Assembly (NCBI GenBank): GCA_003220685.1
Contig: QHTE01000058.1
Span: 1 to 64,000, forward strand
DNA: 64,000 bases
Reading direction: 5' to 3'
Source of the DNA: Candidatus Rokuibacteriota bacterium
GTDB taxonomy: Bacteria > Methylomirabilota > Methylomirabilia > Rokubacteriales > CSP1-6
Shown here piece after piece: positions 1 through 9,206 of this stretch. The notes under the pieces were generated by a model. The model saw only the letters and a list, made by a program, of their open reading frames with translations. It was not told the origin of the DNA and made no database searches. The translations under genes were made by a program, and so were the position numbers. The stretch's first letter is position 1. Each line of letters starts with the position of its first letter.

Positions 1-401
1 TACCAGCCGCCTTGCTCCTTGCCCACCGCCTCGGCGACGTCGGACACGTCCACCAGGGCGTCGCGGTAGAGCCACTCCTGCTGAACCCAGGCCAGGTCGG
101 CGCCCGACTTGTTCTCGACCATCGAGACCAACTGGGGCACCGCGCTGCCGCCGGCGGCCTGAATCTGGTAGTCGATCTTGATGCCGGTGGCCTTCTGGTA
201 GGCCGGGATCATCACCTTGATGAAGTGCTCGTCGAAGTTCTTCACGTACGAGCTTTCGCGGGCGAAGACGATCGTCGACGGCTTGGCCTCGACCTTGCGG
301 GCGATCCAGGGCGCCCAGGCGATGCCTGCGGCGGAGGCAGCCCCGGCGGCGAGCTTCAGGAAGTCACGACGGCCGGTCTTGGACTTCGCGGGTTGTGCCA
401 T
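1..401 (-). CDS. Extracellular solute-binding protein, ABC importer (N-terminal part)
   Basis: N-terminal 133 residues of a periplasmic binding protein; the rest lies beyond the left edge. The N-terminus has a Tat signal (GRRDFLKLAAG near residue 11), so it is probably exported folded. The mature part has the look of extracellular solute-binding family 1 (sugar/polyamine type), for example IVFARESSYV followed by a TGIKIDYQ segment. The ATG at 401 is preceded by GGGACAAGGG, a usable ribosome site. It is divergent from the ABC permease/ATPase genes that start at 884. Those resemble the SsuBC/TauBC type, which normally works with a different binding-protein family, so it may not be their partner. 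The substrate cannot be told. Confidence 0.8.
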   Translation of the reverse strand, partial: MAQPAKSKTGRRDFLKLAAGAASAAGIAWAPWIARKVEAKPSTIVFARESSYVKNFDEHFIKVMIPAYQKATGIKIDYQIQAAGGSAVPQLVSMVENKSGADLAWVQQEWLYRDALVDVSDVAEAVGKEQGGW

Positions 402-651
402 CCCTTGTCCCCTTTATGTATGGCGGCGGTTCTCTGTGACGCCAGTATCGCAGTCACGTGCCCGGAGTGCGCTCGAGCCGGGACCGGCGCCGGTCCGGCC
501 GGTCCGCCACCACTGTCGCGCTGGGATCGGCCGTCGCGTCATTCTACTGCGGAACCGACACGCCGGGCTGCAGCCTTTACCCTCGCCGACCCAAAACATG
601 CCTGGATCGATGCGCGCCCTTGCTACGCTGAATTCGTAACTCTTCATTTGA
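402..651. other. Intergenic, no gene seen
   Basis: Divergent spacer upstream of the solute-binding protein. It holds a perfect 14-base GC palindrome at 482-495 and no convincing open frame or consensus promoter in either direction. Confidence 0.5.
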
Positions 652-828
652 CGGGATCGCTTCGCATGGCGACTCGCGATCACCCAGAACGACGTCGAGC
701 TCGTACGGCTGCTCATCGCGCGCGGCGCCGACGTCAATGCCAAGCGCACGTTCGGTGATTCAGCGCTGAATCTCGCACGGAACTCGAAGGCCATCGAGCA
801 GATCCTCAGGGAAAACGGCGCCCGCTGA
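652..828 (+). pseudogene. Ankyrin-repeat protein remnant (C-terminal end)
   Basis: An open frame without a start codon encodes one clear ankyrin repeat: DVELVRLLIARGADVNAK followed by ALNLARN and a short C-terminal helix, ending in TGA at 826. The frame is closed upstream by TGA at 649-651, and no ATG, GTG or TTG exists in frame. This is the 3' end of a lost ankyrin gene, not an intact CDS. The repeat assignment rests on the G-A-D-V-N and preceding LL-I-A-R-G pattern seen in the translation. Confidence 0.6.
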
Positions 829-870
829 GCGTCGGGCCGCCCCCTCCCTCGTCTCTCCATTGCACCGACG

Positions 871-876
871 TATAAT
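871..876 (+). promoter_or_regulatory. -10 box of the permease gene at 884
   Basis: Perfect TATAAT seven bases before the GTG start. No -35 match at 17-18 bases. The spacing would place the transcription start at or next to the GTG, so the mRNA may be leaderless. Confidence 0.5.
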
Positions 877-883
877 TCCGCGG

Positions 884-1702
884 GTGAGCTCGACGGGAGA
901 CGACCGCGCCGCAGGACGTCCACGCCGTCCACTCCCCTCGCTCGTGGTGGTCGTCGTGATCGCGTTGATCTGGGAAGCCGCCAAGGCTCTCTTCGCGCTG
1001 CCGAGCTATCAGCTTCCCCACCTCCACGAGATCGCGCTGGACTTCCTGCGTGAGGGCGCCGGCGGCGAGCGCTGGTGGTGGATCATGACCCAGAACGCGA
1101 GCTACACGGCGCTCGAGAGCCTGATCGGGTTCGCGCTGGGCGGCGTGACCGGCCTCGTTCTCGCCATCGGCTTCGCGCACTCGCGCTGGCTCGAACGCGG
1201 GCTCTTGCCGTACGTCGTCGCGTCGCAGACGGTGCCGATCCTCGCCATCGCGCCGATGGTGGTGGTCTGGCTGGGGACGTCCTGGTTCTCGAAGGCGGTG
1301 ATCGCCGCGTACCTGACCTTCTTTCCGGTGACCGTCAACATGTCACGAGGGCTCCGGGCCGTCGATCCCGACGCCCTCGCGCTCATGCGCGCGCTGGCGG
1401 CGAGCTCGCGACAGGTCTTCTTCAAGCTGCGGTTCCCGGCCGCTCTCCCCTATCTGTTCACGGCGCTGCGCCTCGCGGCCACCGCCAGCGTCATCGGCGC
1501 GATCGTGGGCGAGCTGCCCGTGGGGAGCCGTTTCGGCATGGGCGTCGTGATCATCAACGCCGCGCAGTACTACAACTGGCGCCCCGCCAATCTGTGGGCC
1601 GCGATCCTCGTGTCGGCGGTGATCGGCATCGTCTTCTATCACGCCGTGGCCGCCGTCGAGCGGCGGGTCGTGGCCTGGTCGCGCACCGCGCCGGCGATCT
1701 AG
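884..1702 (+). CDS. ABC transporter permease, SsuC/TauC type
   Basis: Inner-membrane permease of 272 residues. The BPD_transp_1 fold is visible as several hydrophobic helices, with the EAA-loop region around DPDALALMRALAASSRQ and the following FPAALPYLFTALR. That arrangement is typical of nitrate/sulfonate/taurine-type importers. The GTG at 884 is preferred over an in-frame ATG at 860 because a TATAAT box lies between them, so a transcript could not include the upstream ATG. It is followed after 7 bases by its ATPase gene. The substrate is unknown; sulfonate- or pyrimidine-like compounds are usual for this family. Confidence 0.85.
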   Translation: MSSTGDDRAAGRPRRPLPSLVVVVVIALIWEAAKALFALPSYQLPHLHEIALDFLREGAGGERWWWIMTQNASYTALESLIGFALGGVTGLVLAIGFAHSRWLERGLLPYVVASQTVPILAIAPMVVVWLGTSWFSKAVIAAYLTFFPVTVNMSRGLRAVDPDALALMRALAASSRQVFFKLRFPAALPYLFTALRLAATASVIGAIVGELPVGSRFGMGVVIINAAQYYNWRPANLWAAILVSAVIGIVFYHAVAAVERRVVAWSRTAPAI

Positions 1703-1709
1703 AGGCTCC

Positions 1710-2525
1710 ATGGGCGCGCCGATCATCGAGCTCGAGGGCGTTGGTAAGACCTTCGAGAGTCGCGCCGGCGCCACCGAGGCGCTGCGGGCGGTCTCCCTCG
1801 ACGTGGAAGCCGGCGAGTTCGTCTCGATCATCGGCCCCTCCGGGTGCGGCAAGTCCTCGCTCCTCCGCGTCGTGAGCGACCTCGTCGAGCCGTCGGCGGG
1901 GACGGTGCGCGTGAAAGGCAAGAGCGCGCGCCAGGCCCGCCTCGATCGCGATTACGGCATCGTGTTCCAGACACCGGTGCTCTACGAGTGGCGCACCGTG
2001 CTCGAGAACGTGCAGCTGCCGCTCGAGCTGGCCGGCCGGCCGCGCGCCGAGCGAGAGCAGCGGCCGCGGGCGCTCCTTCGCCTGGTGGGCCTCCAGGAGT
2101 TCGCCGGCCACTATCCCTGGCAGCTTTCGGGCGGCATGCAGCAGCGCGTGTCGATCGCCCGCGCCCTCGCGCTGAACCCGTCGATACTCTTGATGGACGA
2201 GCCGTTCGGCGCGCTCGACGAGATGACCCGCGAGCGGCTCAACCAGGAGCTCTTGCAGGTTTGCGCCGAGACGGCCGCCACCGTGCTCTTCGTCACGCAC
2301 AGCATCGCGGAGGCGGTCTTTCTGTCGAGCCGGATCGTCGTCATGAGCCCGCGTCCGGGCCGCATCGACCGCATCGTGACCGTCGACCGGCCGCGCCCGC
2401 GCGCCGAAAAGACCCGCGCGCTCGCGCGGTTCTTCGAGGTGGTGACCGAGGTCCGCCAGAGCCTGCGGGAAGACACGGGGCTCGGCGATGATCGGACGCG
2501 TCCGGGAGGCTCGATCACGCCATGA
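1710..2525 (+). CDS. ABC transporter ATP-binding protein, SsuB/TauB type
   Basis: Cytoplasmic ATPase of 271 residues powering the adjacent permeases. Walker A is GPSGCGKSS (about residues 43-51), the signature motif is LSGGMQQR, Walker B is ILLMDEPFGALD, and the switch His follows in FVTHSIAEAV. Length and motif order are normal for the family. The stop codon overlaps the next start as ATGA (2522-2525), so the second permease was once translationally coupled to it. Confidence 0.92.
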   Translation: MGAPIIELEGVGKTFESRAGATEALRAVSLDVEAGEFVSIIGPSGCGKSSLLRVVSDLVEPSAGTVRVKGKSARQARLDRDYGIVFQTPVLYEWRTVLENVQLPLELAGRPRAEREQRPRALLRLVGLQEFAGHYPWQLSGGMQQRVSIARALALNPSILLMDEPFGALDEMTRERLNQELLQVCAETAATVLFVTHSIAEAVFLSSRIVVMSPRPGRIDRIVTVDRPRPRAEKTRALARFFEVVTEVRQSLREDTGLGDDRTRPGGSITP

Positions 2526-3001
2526 TGCGCCTGCGCGAATACGCGCCGGCGGCGCTCGTGCTCGTGATGGGGCTTGCCCTCTGGGAGGCGATGGTCTTCG
2601 CGTTCTCGATCGAGTTCTACCTGCACCCCGCGCCGCACGTGATCGTGCAGAGCTTGCGCCAGACCTACCCCATTCTCGTGGAAGCTGGGCTCTACACGTT
2701 CACGGAGGCGGTGATCGGCTGGGCGCTCGGCTGCGGTGGGGGAATCCTCGCCGCAATGGCGGCCAGCATCTCGCCGGGCTTCGCCGGTCTCGTCCTGCCC
2801 TACGCGGTGGCCTCGGCGTCGGTGCCGATCATCGCCCTGGCCCCGCTCGCCATCGTGTGGTTCGGCGTCGAGCAGGGCTCGAAGATCGCGATCGTCGTGC
2901 TGATGACGTTCTTTCCGACGTTCGTCGGCACGCTTCGCGGGCTCCTGAGCACGACGCCCCAGTCGCTCGAGCTGATGCGGAGCAGAAGAAGTAGGCGCTA
3001 G
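2522..3001 (+). pseudogene. Truncated ABC transporter permease
   Basis: Starts with a good overlap (ATGA) and encodes the N-terminal 154 or so residues of a second SsuC-type permease, matching the first permease helix by helix. It stops dead inside the EAA loop at LSTTPQSLELMRS, after which only RRSRR and a stop follow. About 100 residues, including the last helices and most of the ATPase-contact loop, are missing compared with the intact paralogue at 884-1702. The next gene (hyuB, opposite strand) begins its last codons at once, so the end was probably cut by a rearrangement with its junction near 2980-2998. It is unlikely to work as a permease. Confidence 0.75.
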
Positions 3002-4878
3002 TCGGCGCCGCGCGCGTCCACGAAGTCGACCTCGGCGTGATCCACGCCGGCGAGCGTGCGATAGCCGGGGCCCCGATCGAAGAACGGCCGCCGGCCGCGG
3101 GCCGCGCGCAGCCGGTCGCGGAGCGCACGAGTGGCGGCGCTGTCCACTCGCGGGGCGCCGTCCGCTGGGCACGCGCCGTCGGCGCCCGCCAGCACGACGC
3201 CGTAGTCCTCGCGCGCCGCCCGCGCGCTGATCTTGCCCTCGAGCGCATCCAGCGCGACCAATTCGGGCTCACGGTCGAGCGGATCCCCCCATCCGCCGCC
3301 GCCCGTCGTCTCGACGCGCACGAGCGTGCCGGCCGGGACCGGCTCGTCGTCGACGAGCCCCGGCAAGACGTGCTCGTTCGGGCCGCCGGGATCGATCGTG
3401 ACGCGGAAAGGCGCGCCCGCCTTGCCTCCGCGCAGCCCCCAGCAGGAGAGGATGGCGCGGTCGGCCACGCAGAGAAACGCGCTCTCGCGGAGCACGCGGA
3501 ACTCCTTGAGATACCCGAGTCCGCCGCGCCGCGCGCCGGCGCCTCCCGAGTCTGTCGCCAGCGCGAGCCGCTCGACGATCAGCGGAAACCGCGTCTCGGT
3601 GAACTCGACGGGCAGGTTCTTACTGTCGGGAACGACGTGGATCGTATCGGAGCCGTCGGCGTAGTAACGGCCGCCCGAGCCGCCGCCGAGCACCTCGCGC
3701 ATGAGATAGAACTGTCCGTCCGCATCGACGCCGTGGAACCCGGTGTAGCGGATCGTCTCCTGATCAGCCGGCATGCGCCCGCCGACCGCCTTGGCGATGA
3801 CCCCCGCGAGGATACCGAGCTGGCGCAGGAGGACGAACGTCCGCGCGTTGGTCGGCGCCGGGAAGACGGGCGTGAGCAAGGTCCCGGGTGGCGGGAACCG
3901 CAGCTCGATCAGGGGGACGACGCCCTCGTTGACGTCGAGCTCGGCCATGCGCTCGGGCGAGTCGGCGAGGTTTCTCAGGATGGGCGCCAGCCACTTTTTG
4001 AGGAACACGCCGTCGGCGTAGTCGCCGGCGTGATTGATCGGCCCCTTCGCCTGCGGGCTGGTCCCCGCGAAGTCGATGATCAAGCGGTCGTCGCGTTTGG
4101 TGAGCGTCATCCGCTGCGTGTGCAGGCGCGGCGGATCGACACCGTCGTGCTCGGCGTAGTCTTCCCACACATAGGTTCCATCGGGAATCTTCGAGAGGAG
4201 CTCGCGCCGGAACGTCTCGGTCGTCCGCTCGAGGATGGCATCGAAGCAGGCCTCGACCTGCTCCCGGCCGTAGCGGTGGAACAGATCGCCGAGCCGCTCG
4301 GCCCCCATCCGGCACGCCGCCACCTCGCTGTCGAGATCGCCGCGCAGGCTGTCGGGCAGCCGCGAGTTTCGCACCAGCACCTTGATGAGATCGTCGTTCG
4401 GCACCCCGGCCTGGTAGATCCGGACCGGCGGAACGATGAGGCCTTCCTGATAGGCGCTGGTCGCGTGCGAGGGCATCGAACCGGGCACGGCCCCGCCGAT
4501 GTCGTCGTGATGGCCGAAGGCCTGGACGAACGCGACCACGAGGCCGTCGGCGAACACCGGCACCGTCACGCAGAGATCGGGCAGATGGCCGATCCCGCCC
4601 TCGGAGCCGTAGACGTCGTTGTGGAAGAAGACGTCCCCCGGCCGCATTGTCGCCGGCGGGAAATCACGCACGATGGGCTGGACGAGCGCGGAGTACGAGC
4701 GTCCCGTGAGCTTGCGGCACCGGCGGTCGTGGATCCCGGCGCGAAAATCGCGCGCCTCGCGGATCATGGGCGAGCGCGACGTGCGCTCGATCGCGGCCTC
4801 GACCTCGGCCTCGACCGAGGCGAGCGTGCCCTCGACGATCTGGATGACGATCGGGTCGATCGCTGGTCCCTTCTTCAC
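2998..4878 (-). CDS. hyuB: Hydantoinase B / oxoprolinase family subunit
   Basis: 626-residue partner of HyuA in an ATP-dependent hydantoinase, oxoprolinase or acetophenone-carboxylase-like enzyme. The family core is clear: GDVFFHNDVYGSEGGIGHLPD, then AFGHHDDIGG, and a C-terminal region rich in glycine (GGGSGGRYYADG; TTGGGGWGDP). The GTG at 4878 is chosen because it overlaps the hyuA stop as GTGA; the open frame continues upstream but would run inside hyuA. The substrate cannot be read from sequence. In this family hydantoins, 5-oxoproline and aryl ketones are all known. Confidence 0.88.
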   Translation of the reverse strand: MKKGPAIDPIVIQIVEGTLASVEAEVEAAIERTSRSPMIREARDFRAGIHDRRCRKLTGRSYSALVQPIVRDFPPATMRPGDVFFHNDVYGSEGGIGHLPDLCVTVPVFADGLVVAFVQAFGHHDDIGGAVPGSMPSHATSAYQEGLIVPPVRIYQAGVPNDDLIKVLVRNSRLPDSLRGDLDSEVAACRMGAERLGDLFHRYGREQVEACFDAILERTTETFRRELLSKIPDGTYVWEDYAEHDGVDPPRLHTQRMTLTKRDDRLIIDFAGTSPQAKGPINHAGDYADGVFLKKWLAPILRNLADSPERMAELDVNEGVVPLIELRFPPPGTLLTPVFPAPTNARTFVLLRQLGILAGVIAKAVGGRMPADQETIRYTGFHGVDADGQFYLMREVLGGGSGGRYYADGSDTIHVVPDSKNLPVEFTETRFPLIVERLALATDSGGAGARRGGLGYLKEFRVLRESAFLCVADRAILSCWGLRGGKAGAPFRVTIDPGGPNEHVLPGLVDDEPVPAGTLVRVETTGGGGWGDPLDREPELVALDALEGKISARAAREDYGVVLAGADGACPADGAPRVDSAATRALRDRLRAARGRRPFFDRGPGYRTLAGVDHAEVDFVDARGAD

Positions 4879-7019
4879 GCCGTTCCCACCGACGCGCCTG
4901 CGCGCGTGAGGATCAGATTGCCAAAGCGATCCACCTCGATGCGCTGGCCGGGATAGACCACCGTGGTCGCGCCGTACTCCTCGACGACCCCCGGTCCGGC
5001 GAGCGTGTCGCCCGGCGCGAGGCGCGTGCGCTCGTACACCGGACATTCGACGGGTTTCTCCGAGAAGACGACCGTTCGCGTGCCGGTGAGCGCGCGGGCG
5101 GGCCGCCCGTCACCCGGCGGCCGCTCGCGCAGCTTGGGCCGTGCGATCGGCCCGACGCCGGTGACCCGCAGATTCACCCACTCGACCGTCTGGCGCCCGG
5201 TCGCCCCGCGCTCGGCCGCGCGCCGATAGCTGTAGCCGTAGCGCTGCTCGTGGGCGTCGTGGAAACGCTCGGCCGCCACGGCCGCGCCCGGCTCGTCGAC
5301 CGTGCCCGAGGGCAGCTCCACGGCGACCTCCCACGCCTGTCCGAAATATCGCAGATCGGCGCTGCGCTCGACGCGCATCGCGTGCTCGGCGAAGCCCTCG
5401 GCGGCGAGCGCCGCGCGGGCCAGCGCCTCGAGGCGTGCCAGGTGTGCGTTCACCGTCGCGTAGTCGAGGCGATCGTGGCGCTGGACGAAGGTCTGCACGT
5501 AGTCGTTCTTGAGGTCCACCGTGAGCAGCCCGAAGGCCGACACGTTGCCCGGTGAGAGCGGAATCAGCGCGGCCCGCAGGCGCAGGAGATCCACGAGCCG
5601 TCCGGCCAGCAAGGGACCGGAGCCGCCGAAGGCGACGAGCGTGTAGTCGCGCGGGTCGAGCCCGCGCTTGACCGACACCTGCTGGATGGCGTTGGCCTGG
5701 TTCCAGGCCGCGATCTCGAGAACGCCTTCGGCGGCCCGAGCGGGCTCGAGGCCGAGACGCGCCGCGAGCGCGGCGATCCCTTCCCGGGCGCGCTCGACAC
5801 TGAGCGGAATCTCGCCGCCGAGCAACCGCGGCGGGATGCGGCCCAGCAGCAGATGGGCATCGGTCGTCGTTGGCTCAGTACCGCCGCGTCCGTAGCAGAG
5901 CGGGCCGGGATCGGCGCCCGCGCTCCGCGGGCCCACCTTGAGCCCTCCGTCGGGCGCGACCCACGCGACGCTGCCGCCGCCGGCGCCCACGGTGACGATG
6001 TCGATCATGGGCACCTTGACCGGGAAGCGCCCCACCGCGCCGTCGGTGGTGAGACCGGGTACCCCGTGCTCGACGAGACAGACGTCGGTGCTCGTGCCGC
6101 CGGCATCCGCGGTGAGCACGCGGTCGAAGCCCGCGGCCCTGGCGAGCAGGCTCGCGCCGAGCGCGCCCGCGGCGGGGCCGCTCAGGATCGTCGTGATCGG
6201 CTGGGCCGCGACTTCACGCGCCGAGATCACCCCACCGTTCGACTTCATCACGTAGAAAGGCACGCCCGCTCCGAGCTCGGCGTCGAGGCGCGTCTGGATC
6301 GCGCCCACGTAGGCCGCCACGCGCGACTTCACGAAGGCGTCCACGAGCGTCGTCACCGTGCGCTCGTACTCGCGATACTCGGGCAGCACCTCGGACGAGA
6401 TCGACACGTGCGCGCCGGGGTGCTCGCGCTCGAGGACGGCGCGCATGCGCTGCTCGTGCTCGGAGTTTGCGTAGGCGTGGATGAAGCTCACGCCGATGGA
6501 GTCGATGCCCTTGTCCCGGAACCAGCGCGCCGTCGTGACGGCGGCCGCTTCGTCGAACGAGCGCAGGACCTCGCCGCGAAAATTCAGGCGCTCGGGGACC
6601 TCGCGCACCAGGTGGAGCGGAACGATGCGCTCCGGCTTGACCCAGAAGTAAGAGTTGCCGTACCCGCGCGGGACGGCCTGCCGCCCGATTTCCAGGACGT
6701 GACGGAAGCCCTCGGTGGTGACGAGTCCCAGGCCGGGAAAGCGCTCCTGGAGGAGCGCGTTGGTGGCCACGGTCGTTCCGTGCGAAACGGCGGCGACGGT
6801 CGGTCGCGACGGCGTCGCCGACGGGATGGACGACCCGTCGCGCGCGACCCGCAGGATCTTGCGAATGCCGTCGAGCACGCCGATCGACGGATCGTGGGGC
6901 GTCGACGGCGTCTTGGTGGTGAAGATCGCGCCGGTGGCCTCGTCGATCGCCACGACGTCGGTGAACGTGCCGCCGGTGTCGATGCCGATGCGGAGGAGAC
7001 GAGTCACCGGCGCGGACAT
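4875..7019 (-). CDS. hyuA: Hydantoinase A / oxoprolinase family subunit
   Basis: 714-residue ATP-binding subunit of a hydantoinase/oxoprolinase-type enzyme. The N-terminus carries the family phosphate-binding motif GIDTGGTFTDVVAID, then SHGTTVATNALLQ and, in the central domain, DAGGTSTDVCLV and GAGGGSVAWV, so the hydantoinase A N-terminal and main domains are both present at normal length. It heads a two-gene operon with hyuB (4-base overlap). A good promoter lies just upstream, with its -10 box 8 bases before the ATG and no ribosome site, so the mRNA may be leaderless. Confidence 0.92.
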   Translation of the reverse strand: MSAPVTRLLRIGIDTGGTFTDVVAIDEATGAIFTTKTPSTPHDPSIGVLDGIRKILRVARDGSSIPSATPSRPTVAAVSHGTTVATNALLQERFPGLGLVTTEGFRHVLEIGRQAVPRGYGNSYFWVKPERIVPLHLVREVPERLNFRGEVLRSFDEAAAVTTARWFRDKGIDSIGVSFIHAYANSEHEQRMRAVLEREHPGAHVSISSEVLPEYREYERTVTTLVDAFVKSRVAAYVGAIQTRLDAELGAGVPFYVMKSNGGVISAREVAAQPITTILSGPAAGALGASLLARAAGFDRVLTADAGGTSTDVCLVEHGVPGLTTDGAVGRFPVKVPMIDIVTVGAGGGSVAWVAPDGGLKVGPRSAGADPGPLCYGRGGTEPTTTDAHLLLGRIPPRLLGGEIPLSVERAREGIAALAARLGLEPARAAEGVLEIAAWNQANAIQQVSVKRGLDPRDYTLVAFGGSGPLLAGRLVDLLRLRAALIPLSPGNVSAFGLLTVDLKNDYVQTFVQRHDRLDYATVNAHLARLEALARAALAAEGFAEHAMRVERSADLRYFGQAWEVAVELPSGTVDEPGAAVAAERFHDAHEQRYGYSYRRAAERGATGRQTVEWVNLRVTGVGPIARPKLRERPPGDGRPARALTGTRTVVFSEKPVECPVYERTRLAPGDTLAGPGVVEEYGATTVVYPGQRIEVDRFGNLILTRAGASVGTA

Positions 7020-7027
7020 CCGGCGAG

Positions 7028-7056
7028 AGTATATGAAGAGGGCGAGGGGCGGTCAA
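7028..7056 (-). promoter_or_regulatory. Promoter of hyuAB
   Basis: On the minus strand, TTGACC (7056-7051), a 17-base spacer and TATACT (7033-7028), then 8 bases to the hyuA ATG. A near-consensus sigma-70 type promoter. The predicted transcription start falls at or next to the start codon. Confidence 0.65.
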
Positions 7057-7084
7057 ACGCGGCGGGGCCGCACCGTCGGCTCGC

Positions 7085-8227
7085 TCAGCGCATGTTGCCG
7101 GTGTGGCCGAGCGAGTAGCGCCCGGGCTGTGGCCACACCGTGAGGCCGTGCGGCTCCTTGCCGACGGGAATCGTGACGACCTCGCCCGTGGTCGTATCGA
7201 TGACGTACACGACATTGTCGTAGCGGCCTGAGAGCCAGAGACGCTTCCCATCGGCGCTCACGTTGCCCATGTCGGGGCTCCCGCCCTTGGGGATGGGCCA
7301 CGTCGCCACGACCTTGCGCGTCGCGAAATCGATCACCGCGACGCTGCCGGGGCCGCGCGGCTTGCCGCCGATCTGAGACGAGCCGCGGTTGGCGACATAG
7401 AGCTTCGTTCCGTCGCGGCTGGGATAGAGTCCGTGGGTGCCGACGCCGGTCTTGACGAAGCCGATCTCCTTGAACGCATCGCCGTCGATCACGTAGACAC
7501 CGCCACGTCGTAGCTCGGCGACGTAGAACACCTTGCCGTCCGGGCTCACTCGGATGTCCTGGGGAATGCCGCCGCCCGACAGCTTGAGGTAGCTGAGGAC
7601 CTTGCGGTTGATCCAGTCGATCTTCACGAGCCGGCCCTGGTACTCGCACGTCATGATCAGGTATCGGCCGTCGATCGAATAGTCGCCGTGGTTGATGCCG
7701 GCGCATCCGGGGGCCGCCAGCGAGCTCTGCAGCGCCATCGTCTTCGGATCGCGGAAGTCGAGCCGCTTGAGCGCCTCGGCCACGACGATGGCCGAACGCC
7801 CATCCGGCGTGAAGTACATGTTGTACGGATCGTCGACGGCGACGGGCGGGCCCGGCTTGCCCGTGAGCGGATCGATCGGGGTCAGCGTGCCATCGGTGCG
7901 ATGCTCGGCGTTGTTGGTGACCCACAGGGTCGTGAGATCCCAGGACGGGACGACGTGCTGGGGGTTCACGCCCACGGGAAATCGGTCGATGACCTTGAGC
8001 GTCGCCGGATCGATCACGCTGACATCGTTGGACTGCAGATTGGGCACGTACACGCGCGGCAAGGCCTTGGCGGCCGCGGCACTCAGCTTGTCGGCCGTGG
8101 TCTCGCTGTAAAGATTGGTTGGGTCGACCACTGGCGGCATGCCGGGGACGGTCTCGACGGCCGCCACGCCCCCGACGGCGACGACACTGAGACCCAGGAC
8201 GAGCGCGAGCCTCGTGAGACCGGTCAT
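7085..8227 (-). CDS. Exported YVTN-type beta-propeller protein
   Basis: 380 residues with a signal peptide (MTGLTRLALVLGLSVVAVGG), followed by repeated blades of the type VYVPNLQSNDVSVIDPATLKV and LYVANRGS..VAVIDFATRKVV. This is the seven-bladed YVTN/NHL-like propeller found in periplasmic proteins. The ATG at 8227 is preferred because AGAGGTGA, an almost perfect ribosome site, lies 8 bases before it; an upstream GTG at 8239 overlaps the creatininase stop. It is co-transcribed after the creatininase-like gene. Function unknown; propellers of this type often accompany metal or quinoprotein systems. Confidence 0.8.
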   Translation of the reverse strand: MTGLTRLALVLGLSVVAVGGVAAVETVPGMPPVVDPTNLYSETTADKLSAAAAKALPRVYVPNLQSNDVSVIDPATLKVIDRFPVGVNPQHVVPSWDLTTLWVTNNAEHRTDGTLTPIDPLTGKPGPPVAVDDPYNMYFTPDGRSAIVVAEALKRLDFRDPKTMALQSSLAAPGCAGINHGDYSIDGRYLIMTCEYQGRLVKIDWINRKVLSYLKLSGGGIPQDIRVSPDGKVFYVAELRRGGVYVIDGDAFKEIGFVKTGVGTHGLYPSRDGTKLYVANRGSSQIGGKPRGPGSVAVIDFATRKVVATWPIPKGGSPDMGNVSADGKRLWLSGRYDNVVYVIDTTTGEVVTIPVGKEPHGLTVWPQPGRYSLGHTGNMR

Positions 8228-8235
8228 GGGCACTT

Positions 8236-9045
8236 TCACCTCTTGGAGCTCTCGATTGATTTACGAATGGCCGTGACAGACTGCGTGACGATCAAGTCGA
8301 CGCCGAGACGCCCGAGCTCGGCGCTGGCTCGTCGAGCATCACCCTCGACGCCGCTGCGCTCGCCGGGTGCCGGCTCTTCGCGCGGCGTGGCGCGGACCAG
8401 CCGCGGCTCGAGCGCGAGGGTGAGCGAGGTGTCGGCAAGTCCGGCATGCTGACCGATCTCCTCGGCACGATACCCTCGGGTCTTCAGCAGCGCTTCGAAC
8501 CCGGCGGTCGCCGCACGATAGTACTCCTCGATCGCGTGCACTCGAACCGGTGTCGCCGCCCACTCGCGGTTCAGGCGCGCGGCGACGGCGCGCTCGCCGG
8601 ACTGCGTCGAGCCGTGATCGCCGAGGAAGACGATGTCACGGAACCCGTGAAGGCGGAAGCTGCGCGCCGCCGAATCCAGTGTCTGACGAAACGTCTCTTC
8701 GCGCACGGTGATGGTTCCCGGGAAGCGCATGTGGCCGGTCGGCGGCTCTATGGTGCCCTCGGGAACGTACGACAGCACCGGCGCGACGAGGGCGTTACCG
8801 AGGTCGTGCGCGATGCGCTCGGCGAGCGCTTTGACCCGGACGTTGTGTTTGCCCAGGGCCATGTGCGGGCCATTCTGCTCGGTGCCGCCGATGGGCATGA
8901 GCACCGTCGTCTTTCCGGCGCGCACCAGGGACCGCAGCTCGGTCCACGTCAGGTCCTCGAGCCCGAGCGGGGTGGGACCCTGCGCCCGGGCGGGCACGGT
9001 TAGCGCCAGGACGAGCCACAGCGCCGCGAGCAGCGATGTCCTCAC
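8236..9045 (-). CDS. Creatininase-family amidohydrolase, exported
   Basis: 269 residues. The N-terminus is a signal peptide (MRTSLLAALWLVLALTVPARA), followed by the creatininase fold with its metal-binding stretch PIGGTEQNGPHMALGKHN (about residues 51-68) and LGDHGSTQSGE. The family normally hydrolyses creatinine or formamide-like amides and is usually cytoplasmic, so secretion is a less common variant. The start is GTG at 9045 with GAGGA directly upstream. It forms an operon with the YVTN propeller gene. The actual substrate is unknown. Confidence 0.82.
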   Translation of the reverse strand: MRTSLLAALWLVLALTVPARAQGPTPLGLEDLTWTELRSLVRAGKTTVLMPIGGTEQNGPHMALGKHNVRVKALAERIAHDLGNALVAPVLSYVPEGTIEPPTGHMRFPGTITVREETFRQTLDSAARSFRLHGFRDIVFLGDHGSTQSGERAVAARLNREWAATPVRVHAIEEYYRAATAGFEALLKTRGYRAEEIGQHAGLADTSLTLALEPRLVRATPREEPAPGERSGVEGDARRASAELGRLGVDLIVTQSVTAIRKSIESSKR

Positions 9046-9194
9046 TCCTCGTACTTAGCGCACGCGGGCACGCACGGTCTACAAATTCCGTCTCAGCCCA
9101 TCCCGGCGGCGGCCCGACACGATTCACCTCGCTCGATCGACCCGTTGCCGGCTCCCCTCGGCCGGCGTCGCACGTCGCTTGCGTGGACAGGCGA

Positions 9195-9200
9195 TATAAT
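9195..9200 (+). promoter_or_regulatory. -10 box of the gene at 9207
   Basis: Perfect TATAAT six bases upstream of the ATG. No clear -35 at 17-18 bases and no ribosome site, consistent with a leaderless transcript. Confidence 0.5.
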
Positions 9201-9206
9201 CGCCCG

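Noticed and set aside
482-495. Perfect 14-base palindrome as a possible operator
   Set aside because: Composed only of GC-rich CCGG/GGCC steps common in this DNA; no second site and no regulator gene nearby.
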